This document shows, one piece after another, positions 11,808-23,487 of a stretch of 64,000 nucleotides of DNA; the stretch's first letter is position 1, and the number at the start of each line of letters is the position of its first letter. The position numbers were made by a program, and so were the translations under genes. Under the pieces are notes generated by a model. The model did no database searches, was not told the DNA's origin, and saw only the letters and a list, made by a program, of their open reading frames with translations. The stretch is from Episyrphus balteatus (lineage: Eukaryota; Arthropoda; Insecta; Diptera; Syrphidae): NCBI RefSeq assembly GCF_945859705.1, contig NC_079135.1, forward strand, positions 122,641,551 through 122,705,550. The letters run 5' to 3'.

Positions 11808-12363
11808 GGGTTGCCGAGTACTTGTCTGCATTTGCGGGGTGGCACCCGACATTTTTTAGATAGAAGAGAGTCTAAGCTAAACATGATGTATTTTACAGCC
11901 TTTAACTCTATCAAATATTATACACTTTGGCCAAAAAACAAGTGATTTTTTGGTTTTTTTAGCATTTGGATAGGGTTGCCGAGTACTTGTCTGCATTTGC
12001 GAGGTGGCACCCGACATTTTTTAGATAGAAGGGAGTCTAAGCTATACAAAATGTATTTTACAGCCTTTAACTCTATCAAATATTATACACTTTGGCCAAA
12101 AAAACCAGTGATTTTTGCGTTTTTAGCATTTGAGTAGGGTTGCCGAGTACTTGTCTGCATTTGCGAGGTGGCACCCGACATTTTTTAGATAGAAGGGAGT
12201 CTCAGCTATACAGGATGTATTTTACAGCCTTTAACTCTATCAAATATTATACACTTTGGCCAAAAAACAAGTGGTTTTCGCGTTTTTTAGCATTTTAGTA
12301 GGGTTGCCGAGTACTTGTCTGCATTTGCGAGGTGGCACCCGACATTTTTTAGATAGAAGGGAG
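11808..12363. repeat. Tandem array, three full and one partial unit of 164-165 bp
   Basis: GGGTTGCCGAGTACTTGTCT starts units at 11808, 11973, 12137 and 12301, so the period is 165, 164 and 164. Each unit continues through GAGGTGGCACCCGACATTTT, TTTTACAGCCTTTAACTC and ACACTTTGGCCAAAAAA. The fourth unit breaks off at about 12363. Units differ at a few positions only, so the amplification is fairly recent. There are no unique spacers, so this is not a CRISPR array. Confidence 0.85.
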
Positions 12364-12617
12364 TATTATCTAAAATATGGCGTATAGTTTAGCTTTCTAG
12401 TGCATAAAAAGTTATACTGTTCTGTTCAAAGAAGATTTTTGTCAGTGTTGTTTTCATTTGGATGGGGTTGCCACATTTGTAGGGTTACGTTCTTTATATT
12501 ATTTTATTATTTTTTTTTACTATTTTGGCTTTCGGTTGGCTTTACAAATTTTTTTTTTATCTGGCCAAACAACAAAGATATGAATGTATTAGTTATGTGA
12601 CAATTTTTCCTTTCAAA

Positions 12618-12662
12618 TAGGGTTGCCACATGGAAGTTCCCATTTTAGAAGTGGCAACCCTA
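12618..12662. repeat. Short hairpin with TAGGGTTGCCAC arms
   Basis: TAGGGTTGCCAC and GTGGCAACCCTA flank a loop of about 21 bases. Its arms repeat the start motif of the 164-bp array. Confidence 0.6.
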
Positions 12663-15600
12663 TTTTTTTATTTTCAGTATCAACTTATCTTTCATTTGAC
12701 ACCAATTTTAACCTCTAACCTTATGAGCTAAGTAACTCGACGGTCGCCTCTCCGACTATTGGTTTTTCATTTAGTCTCTAGATTTATTCTAAATCTACTT
12801 CCCTAAATTTTGGATGAAGTTTAAGTGGAAACATAGATAGATAGATAATCGCCTAAGATCATGAACAAATATTTAATGCAAGATTTTTAATTTTTTTTGT
12901 GTGCAAAATATTTTCAGTTGCAATAAAAATTTAATTTTCAATCCAAATAGGTATTCTTCAGTTGCAATAACATTTTTGTATGCAAAATATTTTTGGTTGC
13001 AATCATTTTTTTTTAATTTCAAATGCATTTTTAAATAGAATTGTTTAGAGCCCTGATCCACAATAAATAAATCTTTCAATATCAATAGATACCTACATAA
13101 CCTACCTCACTAAAGAAAATAACAACAAACCAAGAATGATCATTTTTATCACTTCCTACCTACCTTCCTACCTACCACTTGTTTGAAATTCTTTTTCCAA
13201 CCAAAATACAATGAACTACATTTTTCAAGGACGATTGCTGTCGCAAAGGAAAAAAAATCCTACCTACATATTACGTGTGTACTTACACCTAAAAGCAATG
13301 CGCCTGTGCCTTTGCGATTATTCAAAAAGGAAACAAAAATATAGAAATAGAAAACCACCCTCCACTTCAAAAAATATCTAAATATCTAACTACCATCGAA
13401 AAAAAATTAAAACCAAAAAAAAACTTATCAACCTTCTTCTGCTTACACGTATACCTACCTATACCTACCCACCTCAAGCACACCAGTCACTTGCAAAAGT
13501 TGTTTTTGCTTCTTTTTTTCATCAATCTTTAAAACTAGCCATCTCGTCTTCGCCCTGCTTGTGCGAAGCAATCCAGTTGTGAAAAAAAATATATACCCGC
13601 ACGGCAAAACGATCCTTTTTGTTTTCATTTGTTCCTATTCAACTTATATCTCGGTCCTTCGCATTTAAGAAATCTATTAAAAATAACTCTCTCTTTCCCA
13701 CTCATGATAAGAACTTTTTTTTAATGTTGCGAAGGATTTCTGCATTATAATGATTTGGACCTATTGACAATTTGAGGGTTGACATTCATTTTCACACAAT
13801 TTTGCTCATAAACTTTTGTCATATATATATCTAAAATTATTCTTATTTAAATTATTATTTTGAATCATGTGTTAATATCAGTTTCCTGAATAATTTAACA
13901 AAAAAAAAAATTATTTCATAGGTACGTTCTCGCAGACAAATGTATTTTTTTTTTTCTTTTCCTTATTCGTATCAACATTTAACTACTATCTCGCTTCCTC
14001 CCATTAAATAAATTCATCTATAAAAATCAACCCTATCTTTTCAACGCAGTCATCGAAAAATTTTAAAATGTTTCTCAACAATTTAATTCTTGGATACATG
14101 TTTTGGACCTATGGGTAAAATCTGATGGTAGAAAATTTCAAGCACAGAAGTTTGTTCTACGTGCGACATCTTTACTAGTTATATGATCTTTGTTATGACC
14201 TTCCCATACCCGTTGTATTGAGAGGTAGCTTAAAAAACAAAAAAACAGATAATGCTGTAATTTTACTTATTTTGCAATTCAAAAAGTTGCAACTTAGTAA
14301 AATTAATAAAAGGATATTTTTATTTTTTTTTAGTTAATTCGTTGTGCATGCCTACCATAATCTACAACCAGAAATTCCAAAAGTAATTTACATTACATCT
14401 TCTTCTTCACCATCTTGGCATACCACAAGATTCTTCTTCATCACTCTTTTGCAATTTTGAAAATTTCATAATAATCTAAAACATTTATAAAAGTGTGTAA
14501 AATACAATTCTGTAGAATAAATAAAAATAGCAATTTCCGTATAACAAATCTGTCCAATGAAACATCAAAAAAACTCTCTCCAAAAGTCGGTATTCGTATG
14601 GGGTAAACCACAACTTAATAATGGAATCGTTTCATCATATTCCTATCTCTCTAGTTCCTAGATAGAAAATACTAGAAAATGAAAACAAAATCATCATCAT
14701 CATCAACAGAAAGAACAGAGAGAGAAAAAATAGTATAAATGTTTGTTTATGCTTAGATTGCATTCTGTTGCAGCAGCAGCAACAACAGCAGCAGTACAAT
14801 ATACCAGCAACAAAATGGTGAACTGAAGTTCTTACAGTGTGCATCATGACAAGAAAAACATCCTTTTTCATTAGCAGCCATTCAGTGGGGGATCTACTAC
14901 TAACTATAACAGCATAGAGAAAGAGACATGAAACAAAAGCTGCATGAATGACTGCTGTTGCAAAATGGTTGCGAGAGTGCGGTTGCCATTCAGCAACAGA
15001 CATGCACACTTGACCACAGACAAACAAAACCAATGTCCAGTTTTGAATTACAAATTAATGGAAGTTACCCAAAAACAGTGACAGTTTTTGATTTGAAATG
15101 AATTTTATGGAAAGATTTTTTACTTCGAATACAGGGTGATTCGCATGAATAAGATAGAAAGGTCATGCAAAGGACAAATGTCATAAAAACAAATGATATT
15201 TGTGGGATAAATTTGGTTTGTTATTTCTTGGTTAAAGATGTTTATGGCTAAAGTTCCACAAAAAAAGTAACAACAATAAAAGTTGAAGACATAATTTAAG
15301 TTTTAGGTAGTTTTCGATAAAAGTTTCATTTCACCGAAATATGAAATTCTAGTGATAAAATAAAAAAAGGTAGATTTTTTTTTTGCAAGAAAAATGATTT
15401 TTTAAGGTTTTACTTCTACCACGTGTGAAGTGCACCCATGATTTTGTTGTTTTTTTTTTTTTTTTTTAATGGAACCTGAAATAGTTCTGGTTCTGCAATA
15501 AAATTAAAGGCTTAAAAAAACCTTAATTTCGGTATCAGAACTCTACCTAATATTAGGGTGGGTCAAAAAAATCGAATATTTGTTTTTTTTTTTTATTTTG

Positions 15601-15732
15601 TACTCCGAAAAATCTATTGTTAGACACCTCTAGAAAATATACACCAAATATGAGCTCTTTATACGAGTATTAAGGGGAATATCCTGCTCTTCGTAATTTT
15701 AAATTTTTACATAAAGCTACTAAAAAATAAAA
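12663..15732. other. Non-coding stretch
   Basis: Contains TACC/TACCTA-rich sequence near 13140-13480 and a CAG/CAA microsatellite at about 14767-14797. That microsatellite creates a false 132-residue reverse ORF with a poly-Cys run. No gene is supported. Confidence 0.4.
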
Positions 15733-16438
15733 TGCACGACTGGGTAGCACGTACTTGCTCTTGTAGTTCACAGTATCTTTATCTTAAATATCTATTGTTT
15801 AGTTTAGTTGTTTGTTTAGTGTCGAGAAAAAAAAAAATCAAAAAAAAAATCGAAAGTTTAAAAATTAAATTCAAATTTTTTTTTCAAAAATGTTTTTAAA
15901 AATATTTTTTTTTTTATATTTTATACTTCAAAATGATGTCTGTAAATTTTTAATAAAATTGACTTATGCTGGGATGAAAATTATGAACTTAAAAAATATG
16001 TAAATTTTTGAAAAACGGCAACGCCATATTTCCGTTCTCCGCATTTTTTGAGAAAAACTAAAAACGTAGTTTTGTTAGAATCAACAAGTCTATTACGTAT
16101 ACCAAATTTGATCAAAATCGTTAGAGCCGTTTTCGAGAAAGTTGCAATACCTCGAAAACGTTATATGGGAGATATGCGTTAAAAAGGCGATATTAAAAAA
16201 AAAAAAAACGGGTCTAGGGAATAGCGTAAAAAGCATCTGTACCATGTTTCAAGCAAATCCATCCATTAGTTTAGGCCATAGCTCGATGTACAGATGGACG
16301 CACAGACGCACAGACCGACGGACGGCATGACGAAAACCACTTTTTTGATATTCTCCATCATCGTGTTGTTGTTGGTTTTGATTAAAACCTCAATTTTTTT
16401 TTCTACACGAAACCAATACTTGCCCTATAGAGCAAGTA
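15733..16438 (+). repeat. Dispersed repeat family B, copy 1
   Basis: Opens with TGCACGACTGGGTAGCACGT followed by ACTTGCTCTT, and ends with ACTTGCCCTATAGAGCAAGT, a small hairpin. The last ~170 bases hold a GACGCACAGACCGACGG-type short tandem run. Other copies are at 30999-31631 (forward), 44216-45224 (reverse) and 58002-58773 (reverse). Shared internal landmarks include GAAAACGGCTCTAACGATTT-type segments. Non-coding, probably a non-autonomous transposon. Confidence 0.65.
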
Positions 16439-16439
16439 A

Positions 16440-17560
16440 AAAATAATTTTTTTATAAATCGACTTCTTAGCAAATTTCTTTACATATTCTTGTAGGAAAT
16501 TAAATGCTCTACAAAAAATGTCTTATCCACTTTTTTCGTTTATCCAACCGTTTAATAGATATTTGAGGTCAAAAAATAAAGAAAATCTTTAAAAATTAGT
16601 TTTTGAAGTGAAAACTTCTTTAGTAGTGATTTGAAACAAGATAAAACGAAAAAGCGACACGAAAAATCAATTGATCATAACTTTTTTGTTTTAAAAGATA
16701 GATAAATGAAATTTATACAGTAGATAGGTAATTAAATTAAATTATGATTGTGCAAAATTTCTAAACACGTTATATCTTTTGATCTAGAGCACATAACTTT
16801 ATTTAACTTTAATACGCATGCTGATAATATTACCTTTCATTTAATTTATCACACATAACGGTACGTGCCCTACAAGTTATATAACCTTTAATTGAAAAAC
16901 TTGAAAAATACCTCAAAACACCTGATTTGTTGCCGTTGACTAGCCAGCAGTAGAGGAAGTACCGTAATCTCAGTTTGAAATTTCGACATGGTTGGCTTTA
17001 AAAAATTCTTACTTTTTTTGTAGGCATGGTAGAAATATGATTAAAGCATCATATAAAAGGTGAAATAATAATGATGTAAAATTTGTTATAGGTTATCATT
17101 TAAAAAATGGATTTAATGGCGTTAGAAGAGAAAAGAGATTGATTGTTTTGCTTTTTTTATGAAAACTAATTGGTTTAAAAAAATTCTAGCTCTTTTTGTA
17201 GATGCTGTACAGATATGGTCAATATAAATATTTTGAGCTGAAACAATTAGCTTTCAGATGGTATAAAATTTATTGTAGGTTGTCATATAAAAAAAAGTGA
17301 TGGAATAACAGAAAGTTATATTTGTTCGATTTTTTTTTTTTTGCAAAAAAAACCACGTGTGAATTGCACACATGATTTTTTTTTGTTCTTAATTCTGTAA
17401 CTAATTGAAAAATTATAGTAATCAAACGCGCAAGACATATTCTTGTAGGAAATAGATTGCTAAACATAAAAGGTCTTTTAAACTTTTTTTTCATTAATCT
17501 AACCATTCTAAAGATAGATATTCGAGGTCAAAGTTTTAAAAAAATTATAAAAACATTTTT
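16440..17560 (+). repeat. Diverged partial copy of family A
   Basis: Shares the TTATATCTTTTGATCTAGAGC-like landmark and the GGAAGTACCGTAATCTCAGT and GACATGGTTGGCTTTAAAAA segments with full family A copies. Its first part (about 16600-16730) matches 19685-19815 more closely than any full copy, so the two partial copies form a sub-family. Confidence 0.5.
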
Positions 17561-18001
17561 TACTCTTTTTAGTAGAAGCTTGATGTAAAAAGAGAAAACT
17601 GAGAAGCGGAATACCTTCTCATTAATATAAGTAAAAAATCAAAAAAAAAAAAAAATTGATTTTTTTGACCTATCCTATCTAATATACCTACCTTACATAA
17701 GTACCTACGTGATTTAAGATGGGTTAAAAGATTTTAAAATAATACAAAATTAATTTTTCTGACATAATAGGTGTGTTTTTTATTACAACCGGTCTTAACT
17801 AGACAAAAAAAAACGCAGTCTGTCCTTAGCAATACAAATCGTATGGGAAATAGAAAATTGCGATGCGGCGGTACTAAATGTTAACATTAAGGGCTGAAAC
17901 TTTTACAGTATTTTTTTGTCGTCATTTCCAACAATATTTTCAACAATGCTTTGATGCTTTGAACAAAAAAAAAAAAAATTTTTTTTGAATCAGTCTATTA
18001 T

Positions 18002-18117
18002 ATCAAGGGGCACGGTAGTGCCCAGCCAAGTTCTCTAGCAACTTTGGCACTACACCCTTATCAAGGGGCACGGTAGTGCCCAGCCAAGTTCTCTAGCAAC
18101 TTTGGCACTACACCCTT
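18002..18117. repeat. Perfect 58-bp tandem duplication
   Basis: Two identical 58-base units (18002-18059 and 18060-18117), each starting ATCAAGGGGCACGGTAGTGC and ending GGCACTACACCCTT. GGCACGGTAGTGCC is itself a near-palindrome. The perfect identity indicates a recent duplication. Confidence 0.85.
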
Positions 18118-18296
18118 ATTTACAGGAAACAACTCAGGCCATTTTCGACCCCCCTCTAACTTCCACACCAAAGATGCTAGAAATTTCAAACTCTCTACAT
18201 TTATTGAGCTTGTCAAAACCAAACTCCTCACAAAATTTAAACCTTTTACGATGAGTAGTTTCTGAGATATAGGGCTTCAAAAATCGCAAAAACCGT

Positions 18297-18330
18297 AACT
18301 GACTGACTGACTCACTCACTCACTCACTGA
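18297..18330. repeat. GACT/CACT microsatellite
   Basis: Four-base repeats: GACTGACTGACT followed by CACTCACTCACTCACT. Confidence 0.7.
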
Positions 18331-18447
18331 CAGATCATCAAAATTATGGAGAACTTCCCGTTAACGTAGAAACTTGAAATTTTACACGGTGATAGGGCTT
18401 GTGGTGTATACAAAGGGAAAAATCGAAAATTTGAGATTTTCAATTCA

Positions 18448-18640
18448 GGGGGCGTGGCATCCGCCCATTTCCGCTGAATTATCATCAAATATTATAGAGC
18501 ACTTCTGATTATCGTAGAATCTTGAAATTTGGTAGAATGGTAGAGATGGTAGTTTATACAAAGGGAAAAATTTAAACTTTGAGAATTTCAGCCAGGGGGC
18601 GTGGCAACCGCCCATTTTCACTGAATTTTCATCAAATATA
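18448..18640. repeat. Direct repeats around a GGGGGCGTGGC block, offset about 147 bp
   Basis: GGGGGCGTGGCATCCGCCCA near 18448 and GGGGGCGTGGCAACCGCCCA near 18595 share about 60 bases of upstream flank (TATACAAAGGGAAAAAT) and GAATTTTCATCAAATAT-like sequence downstream. Confidence 0.55.
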
Positions 18641-18685
18641 GAGATTTTCAATTCTACAGCCATACCTTGCAAAAAGTAGTGAAAT

Positions 18686-19027
18686 CACAACAAAAACATT
18701 TCTGTTAAAAAAGGAGCCAAGTTCTCCTATGTTGAAATTATGCTGGCACAAAAAGTACTGAGATGTAAAAGTGTACCAAGTTCTAAAGTTTGGGTTCAAA
18801 TTCGTATCAATAAAATTTTGATTGTTTACTTGGCAATTTTTGAAATAACTTTAAAAATCGGTAATTAAAAGAAAAATTGTCAAGAGAACAATCAAAATTT
18901 TATTGATACGAATTTGAACCCAAACTTTAGAACTTGGTACACTTTTACATCTCAGTACTTTTTGTGCCAGCATAATTTCAACATAGGAGAACTTGGCTCC
19001 TTTTTTAACAGAAATGTTTTTGTTGTG
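18686..19027. repeat. Hairpin: 141-bp arms, 60-bp loop
   Basis: 18686-18826 and 18887-19027 are reverse complements over 141 bases with very few or no mismatches. The outer ends read CACAACAAAAACATT and AATGTTTTTGTTGTG; the inner ends read TTTTGATTGTT and AACAATCAAAA. No coding content. The short loop and near-perfect arms suggest a recent inverted duplication or a foldback MITE. Confidence 0.8.
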
Positions 19028-19675
19028 TATGTACCTACGTGATTTAAGATGGGTTAAAACATAAAAGGTTTGTAAAATAATACAAAATTAATTTTTCTGA
19101 CATATTCATTGACGTGGTTTAGGAATTGCTGATATGTTTGTGAGAGCAAATACTGTTGATTTCTGTCTGTATGAATACTTCGGTGCTAAGAAACTTTATG
19201 CACTTAGATGGCTATGACGTAACATCCATGCACGATGGTGCCTTTTATTCTTTTTTGACGATAAAAATCATTTGAACGACCGTTTTATGATGAAAAGTCA
19301 TAAAATTTAAAAGGGGTGCAAAGTAAAAAAAATTAAATTCAAAATAAATACAAAAATAATAATTTATTTAAAAGAGTGATATCCCCATGAAAATTATTAA
19401 AAATATTTTATTTAGCACAGAAACGAATTACTATGCTAATTAGTCAATAAAAACATTTTCAGTGAAAAGGTGTTGCACGATTTTTCAAATTAAATTAGTT
19501 TTTTAAACATCAAAGTTCAGTATTTCTCAACTATCGATTTTTTCAGATGAAAGGATTTTTTTTGGGTAAAGAAAATTGTAAGATTTATTGAAAAAAAAAA
19601 CTGTAGCGTATCTCATGAAAATTTGGTTAAAACGATATTTTTGGATAAGGAACCAAAAAATTAAAAATTATTTTA

Positions 19676-20330
19676 GGTGAAAGGTGTTTTTGAAGTGAAA
19701 ACTTCTTTAGTATCGTAGTGATTTGAAACAAGATGAAACGAAAAAGCGACACGAAAAATCAATTGATTATAACTTTTTTGTTTTAATAGATAGATAAATG
19801 AAATTTACACTGTATAGATAGATAATAGAACTATAATTTTATAAAATTTCAATCAATTTCATACCCAAAATTGTGAGATAACCGTAAAATGATGTTCTTT
19901 TTCTATACACGTTATATCTTTTGATATAGAGCACATACAAATTTAATTTAACTCTAATACGCATGCTGATAATACTACCTTTCATTTGACATATCGCACA
20001 TAACGGTACGTGCTCTACAAGTTACACAATGAATTAAAAAACTTGAAAAATACATCAAAACACCTGTTGAGATTATTTTTTGATGGCTAGCCACCAGTGT
20101 AGGAAGTACCGTCATCTCAGTTTGAAAATTCGACATGGTTGGCTTAAAAAAATTCTAACTTTTTTTGTAGGCGTCGTAGAAATATGATGGAAGCATCTTA
20201 TAAAATATAAAATAATAAGCTTTCAGATGGTATAAAATTTATTATAGGTTGTCATTTAAAAAATGGATTTAAAGTTGGTGGAAGAAAAAAAAGATAGATT
20301 TTTTCGATTTTATTGGAAAGTTTTTTTTAT
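19676..20330 (+). repeat. Second diverged partial copy of family A
   Basis: Direct repeat of about 16595-17290, sharing AAAAAGCGACACGAAAAATC, CGTTATATCTTTTGAT, CACATAACGGTACGTGC and CGACATGGTTGGCTTAAAAA. Confidence 0.5.
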
Positions 20331-23300
20331 GCCTTACAAAGCTTAGCTAAATCTAGATAGAATATAGCCACTTAAACCGTATTTGAATAATTCCTAACAT
20401 AAATATTAATCTCACGTTTTCCATGAAAAAAAAGGTGTCATGTTAGTTTTTACTATTTATGGAATTCTTCAATTTTTCTAAATATAAAAATGTCAATGAA
20501 CCACTTGTTAACATAAACACAACAAAAAAAGAAATAATAACAAAAACTATGAATTTCCACTTCGGTTAATAGCTCGTTAAATATTATTCACATTTTTCCT
20601 GTTTTCCTCTCCATAAATGCTACTTCAAATTGAAAATGAAAAAAAATCACACAAAGAAGAAAAAAAAAACATACCAAAGCGGGAAAATGGTGAAAGTAAA
20701 CAAAAGGAAAAACCGTCTCTATTGAACAACACCAAGCATTTATTGTTCCGAATACAAAATTCCCATTCCAATTCAAGCAAAAAAACCGACATGATGCGAT
20801 ATGGCGATATGGTTGGGAAAACGTATCTTCTTTTTTTTTACTTCTTACTTCACTATTTTTGCAATAAAAATAACAAAGTGAAAATATTCATTTGCCACAA
20901 CTTGGTACTTTTCTTTTCTAGGGCGCAATGAACGAAAGAACCAAACGAATGGTGGATCGCAAAAAAAAACAAACCCCAAACATTACAATTGTGAATGTGC
21001 AGTGCAAGGAAAACGAATGGGGGCATTGTAAAGAGTCAGAGACACTATCACAATATGAAGAGCTGAAAGTTGAGGAGCAACGAGCACAAGCTTCGAGTGT
21101 GTGGTTAACTCGTCCATAAATGGAGTCGTTATTAGGGGGGGGCAAAACAAACCAAAGGAACAAAAAATAGTTTTGTACTCCACGAAAACGTTCTTTAAAG
21201 TCCTTCGATGACTGGAGCCCACTAACCTCAAAGGATTCCACTTTTTTACTTACTTTTTATTCTTTGGTGCAATTATGTGTTGAATCTTTTGCCAGGGGTG
21301 TCGAAGTAGTAGATTTGTTTATTTAAACAAGGGAACATAAATTACTATGAAATGTTGAAGGGGGTTCAAAGTCCCCTAACTTAAAACCTAAAGGTCATTC
21401 CAAGAAAGAGGGCATTTTGTCTGAAGTTGTGTTGACTACTTTCCAGAGGTGTCGAAGTAGTAAATTTCCTTTGTTCTTCAAAAGGAAACAAATATTATTT
21501 CGAAAAGTTGATGGGGGTTCAAAGCCCCCCGAAATTTAGAAAGAAATCCTCTTTTCTTTAAATTTTGGGATTAAAATTTGTATATTTTGGGCTCTTGGGG
21601 ACCAAAAGTCTTACGTCCTTTCAAGTTGCTGGCGTCACTGTGGTCTCATTTGAATATCCCATAAATCGTCTTGTAAATTAAATTTGACAGCTGAAAGTGT
21701 CCTTATCACTACGAATAAAAATTGCGTCGAATGACATCACTGACTTTTGACAATTTTTCCTACTTCACAAAGGAATGATTTAAAATTGAAAAAAAAAAAG
21801 TTTTTAAGTTATTTCAGAAAATGTATGCCATACTACACTGTTTTCATTCAGCTCAGAGTGAACGTACAGAGAGGGCATTGGATAGTTCATAACAAAAAAA
21901 AAAGAATGAAAAAAATCGAAAAAAAAAACTTCAAACAAAAGAATACCATCTACACTATATAAACGAACAAGAACGACGGAGAAGCGAAAAACCAACTCCT
22001 CGCTAGCGCTGAATGGAGTTCCAATTTTTCAATAACTGCAATAAATCAGGCACCATGGCCGACATGGGAGTTGCCATAAATTACTTTCCCAATGTACTAT
22101 GACAGTCAGAAATTCGGACTCGCTGCACTATTCAACACTTCAACAATATTAACTGGCAGGCAAAACTATACTCCTATTTATTGTTGGGGTTTTGGAGCTC
22201 GCTGGCTCTTCTATAATATACTCGACTGTCGACTTTATGAGTTGAGTTTGTATATATTTATACAACAACAACTACAACTAGAGGCAAAATGGATGGTTAA
22301 TTCCGGTTGTCAGAAATAGTACTTGTATTTAAAAAGTAGTTATTGTATTGTGAAGTGCGCGTTCATTTTTCAAAAAAAAAAAAAAAACATTTATCACAAA
22401 CACAGCAAATAGTTGAAGTGTGAGGATGAGTATGAGTATGACTGTGTGTTGTATCTGGAACTGTGATAGATTTTTTAAGAGGGATATTAAAGAGTATAGT
22501 ATTTTAAGTTTTGTTGGAATTTTTTTGTTGTTAGTAATGTTCTTAGTTTAAATACGTCACAGAGCTTAGGGACGTAGAAATAAAATGAAGAAAATATTGG
22601 CCACATTTTGGAAAATTCTCATAAAATATGACTTTCGATTTTTTAAAAGAATTTTCTTAAAATTCAATAAAGATTTTGTTATAAGAATTAATGTGTTAGT
22701 TTTTGAAAAAAATTCTATATTTTAATGAAATATTTTTTGGTACATAAAAGGTTTTTTTTTTTAATCTGATTTTCTTCTTCATTAAAAATTCGATTTTATA
22801 GGTAAGTAAGTTTTGACCTTTTGTCCAAAATTAACAAAACAAAAAAAAAATGTTCTCAAAATTTGATTTCAAAGAATGTTTGTATGCAAAAGCATTTAAA
22901 CTATTTTTACATATTTTGAAATCAATTAGAGGTGGATTTTTAAAATAATCTTGATTTTTTTGAAAAATCATAGGTATTTTCGAAAACGGGACATTGAATA
23001 TTTTTGACATTTTTGTTTTAGGTGTTGATTAATAATATCTAATAACTACAAAATGGCATATCAATTGAATTAGCTATAATAAAAAAAAAACTGTTAATAA
23101 AAATTTGTTTTTTAGAAAACGGTTTTGAAATAGTGCTTTTAAGAGCTCAAATTCATTCTTACTTCAAATGAACACTTTTTTCCAAGCTTCATGAGAGATG
23201 TAATTTTGTGATGAACCTAATGCTTATTTTACTTGTGCTGCTAATGCAGAGACATGAACTCTGACTAAGGCGGATTAAAACTTAAGTTGTTTCACTTTTA

Positions 23301-23480
23301 GCACTGCTTTAAGGAGCTGGTCATCCTAAGTAAGTAAGTAAGTACTGATAAAGTCGAATTAAGTTTTGATATCACGAAAAAAATTAACATCTTTCCCCTT
23401 CGCACGCATTTTTCCCAATTTCATCCTTCATTTTTTGAAATTAATTTATATCAATGCCTTTCTTTTTCCGAGTAAAAATG
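20331..23480. other. Mostly non-coding stretch
   Basis: No gene can be supported. Two related blocks, about 21283-21400 and 21428-21545, share GGTGTCGAAGTAGTA and GGGGGTTCAAAG, an imperfect tandem duplication of about 145 bp. A TATATAAACG at about 21957 resembles a TATA box but no credible ORF follows. Several ORFs of 60-107 codons overlap on both strands without family likeness. Confidence 0.4.
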
Positions 23481-23487
23481 GAATTCC

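Larger units (their letters stand above)
11806..12662. mobile_element. Candidate TIR element (TAGGGTTGCC) containing a 164-bp tandem array
   Basis: TAGGGTTGCC at 11806 is mirrored by GGCAACCCTA at 12653-12662. The same decamer begins every unit of the internal array and the small terminal palindrome at 12618-12662. The shared terminal motif suggests one non-autonomous element whose internal units were amplified in tandem. No target duplication was identified, so the boundaries are tentative. Confidence 0.35.
17697..19105. repeat. About 1.3 kb flanked by ~70-bp direct repeats, with an internal hairpin
   Basis: GTACCTACGTGATTTAAGAT and the next ~50 bases occur at about 17701-17765 and again at about 19030-19103. 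The DNA between them is an insertion or duplicated block. It holds a 58-bp tandem duplication, a GACT/CACT microsatellite, two ~147-bp direct repeats around GGGGGCGTGGCA-CCGCCCAT, and a 141-bp inverted repeat. The flanking direct repeats are too short and AT-rich to call LTRs. Confidence 0.4.

Noticed and set aside
11808..12363. CRISPR-like direct repeats
   Set aside because: Units are contiguous 164-bp tandem copies with no unique spacers, in a eukaryotic context.
14635..15033. 132-residue minus-strand ORF with a poly-Cys run
   Set aside because: The Cys run is the antisense of a CAG/CAA microsatellite, the rest has no domain likeness, and no start context or splice structure supports it.
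20588..21241. Overlapping ORFs of 62-107 codons on both strands
   Set aside because: Several frames are open at once in both directions, Lys/Phe-rich, with no conserved motif. This is chance openness in AT-rich DNA.
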